From contig CM055095.1 of the NCBI GenBank assembly GCA_029204225.1, forward strand, positions 39,178,141 to 39,242,140: a stretch of DNA of 64,000 nt. Reading direction: 5' to 3'. Under the pieces are notes generated by a model. It saw nothing but the letters and a program-made list of their open reading frames with translations, did not search any database and had not been told where the DNA came from. Below, one piece after another: positions 62,448 through 64,000 of the stretch; within the stretch, counting starts at the first letter, position 1, and each line of letters opens with the position of its first letter. A program made the translations under genes and the position numbers. The DNA comes from Diphasiastrum complanatum (Eukaryota; Streptophyta; Lycopodiopsida; Lycopodiales; Lycopodiaceae).

Positions 62448-63079
62448 AAACCAACGATCTGATCTTGGATCTTGATGGCTTCAGGTTAGTGTGAGGTCTA
62501 CTGCCAGTCAACAATCGGCCTACAAATCTTCTCTTAGAAAATCGATATTGTCCTCCTTACAGTGTTGACTCCACATGCAGCTTCAGCTCCTCCAAAAAAT
62601 CTGGTTGCAACCCTGCAAACAATCTCTCTCCCTTACCAGATAACCTGCTCTGATACCATGTCAAAATTTGTGATACAAATTCTAGATGGAGTTACTAGTC
62701 CTACTAGCACTCACACAAACCAAGCATAGAGATTAAAGAGAAATCAGTTTATAGGAGAATTGAGCAAAGTTCTAACATATTGGAATGATCTTGTGGTGGG
62801 GCGCCAGCCTACATACATAGTTTCTCTAATCTATGTGAAAGGCTAAAAGCCTAAAGCAAATAGAAAAAGAGCAAAAGCTAATTGCTAAAAATACTACCTA
62901 TATTTGGTAAAGACCAAAGGTGAATTTCTAAGTACTAAAATTCCTAATCTAGTAGTAGTACGCTCACCTACATGCATAAGCAATAAAAAACGAATTTACT
63001 ATAAATAGTAATGGCCCCTATAATAGCACGCAGGCATGGCCAAACTATCAATAAATAAACATTAATTCCTAACACCAAA

Positions 63080-64000
63080 TTCAACTTTCCTTAAATCCTT
63101 TAACTCAAGCGGCTCATCTGCTTCGTGTTCCAATGTTTCCGAAAACATGAGCACATCCACTTTTCAGAACAAGACTCAAGAGCACGAGCTTCATGAATAG
63201 AGAAGTCATCCACGTTCCAAACATAGAACCTAAAGGGTTTGTAGTTCTACACGTAGAACCTAAGGCTTTGTAGAACTTCTTAGGGGTACTTTCCATAAGT
63301 TTCGTCTTTTTCATTTCTCAAATAAGCTTCTTTGTCCTCCTTTCTTGTTTTAGCCTTTCCCATGTGTCTTGGATTTGATTGGTGCTCAAGGTCTCTTTCC
63401 TCTTTTCCCTAATCTATAGGCCTATGTCCATTCTGAATTCTGAATATGCATCTTCTTTCAAAAGAAGCCACTAAACGCTCCCCATCTCTCCCTGTTCTTC
63501 TTCCTCAATTCCCATCACCCTTAGTATAAAGTCCTACACACAGGATACTAGTCTAAGCATGCCAAACAAAGCAACAACAAAGGGAACGGGTGGTGGATAA
63601 ACCAGCCCAACCAAACCTAGATCGTACGAATCTAGCCCCCAAGCTATGGATCAATCACAGTCATGGAAAGAGGAATCACACTAGCAACATGTAGCTACCA
63701 ATCACAGAATCAAGCATACACTAGTTAGAGCCCAATAGGTATACTTATAAACTCGAAGGCCCATGCACCACTAGTAGCGCATTGTGACACCTCACTGGAC
63801 ACCTCTGCAGCCTATCTGGGCCACGTCATCCAGTTCCCCAATGACTCACTGAAAGACCCATACCAACTCCACCACCATGTGTTTAGGCCTACAACCATTA
63901 ATTACACGTAAGGGCCCCATTTCCCTTATAGTCACAATTAACTTACGGGTTATTGGTCTACTGATCCCTAGCGTGGGCACGCTACCCGAGACCAATCATG
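63080..64000. other. Right-edge stretch with no recognised gene
   Basis: It includes a short local duplication (CATAGAACCTAAAGGGTTTGTAG and CGTAGAACCTAAGGCTTTGTAG at 63222-63268) and GC-richer sequence to the right edge that may belong to a retroelement. No coding motif was found. Confidence 0.4.

Larger units (their letters stand above)
58732..63074 (-). mobile_element. Ty1/copia element C, both LTRs, RT and RNase H deleted
   Basis: On the minus strand: 5' LTR 63074-62659, primer-binding site TGGTATCAGAGC (62658-62647), a leader with 24-bp repeats, gag (62053 downward), zinc-knuckle remains near 61300, protease, GAG-pre-integrase, integrase core, linker, then at about 59285 a direct jump to the RNase H tail ([17 protein letters not shown]). 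Then polypurine TTACGGGGGAG and the 3' LTR 59159-58732. Flanks ACAAA (58727-58731) and CCAAA (63075-63079) are a 5-bp duplication with one mismatch. About 1.4 kb of RT/RNase H is missing compared with element B. It sits in the probable DEAH helicase intron. Confidence 0.93.

Overview
This window is plant nuclear DNA: AT-rich, with four spliced, plant-type host genes (two of them only as a terminal exon) embedded in a dense, nested layer of retrotransposons, hAT-type DNA transposons and long (GA)n/(GT)n microsatellites. Spliceosomal introns, plant LTR elements primed by initiator tRNA-Met (TGGTATCAGAGC), DUF1218 and MED22 all point to a seed plant with a large, repeat-rich genome. The species cannot be told from the sequence alone.

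Layout. 1-770: broken Ty1/copia pol fragment (-). 1132-1353: last coding exon of the Mediator subunit MED22 (+). 3138-9613: a complete three-exon DUF1218 membrane-protein gene (-), whose reading frame I could close exactly (192 aa). 9.8-17.6 kb: repeats, another broken copia element, a solo-like LTR, and fragments of an HUH-like protein and a PIF1 helicase. 18889-47129: a complete 11-exon ubiquitin-specific protease of the UBP27/USP30 type (-, 702 aa, frame closes across all exons). Its first intron is about 20.4 kb and is almost wholly built of transposons. 56563-56689: last exon of a PRP43-like DEAH-box RNA helicase (-). 58732-63074: a copia element (-) with both LTRs.

Intron 1 of the protease gene (26347-46790) reads as a stack of insertions: two small hAT-like elements; a truncated copia element; a Ty3/gypsy element split by a younger copia element with a perfect 5-bp target duplication; then a non-autonomous LTR element carrying a 5.7-kb hAT transposon in its 5' LTR and a small hAT-like element in its interior. 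The hAT element has an exact 8-bp target duplication, and its empty site is still present in the element's other LTR at 46038-46045.

Two themes stand out. Several small elements share one architecture: ends packed with a short iterated word in both orientations, AT-rich middle, and in three cases 7-8-bp target duplications. The word differs from family to family (GGTTC/ACCGT, GGACGCG, CGAAACG and others). Second, two copia copies of one LTR family carry complementary halves of the coding region: one keeps reverse transcriptase and RNase H, the other keeps gag, protease and integrase.
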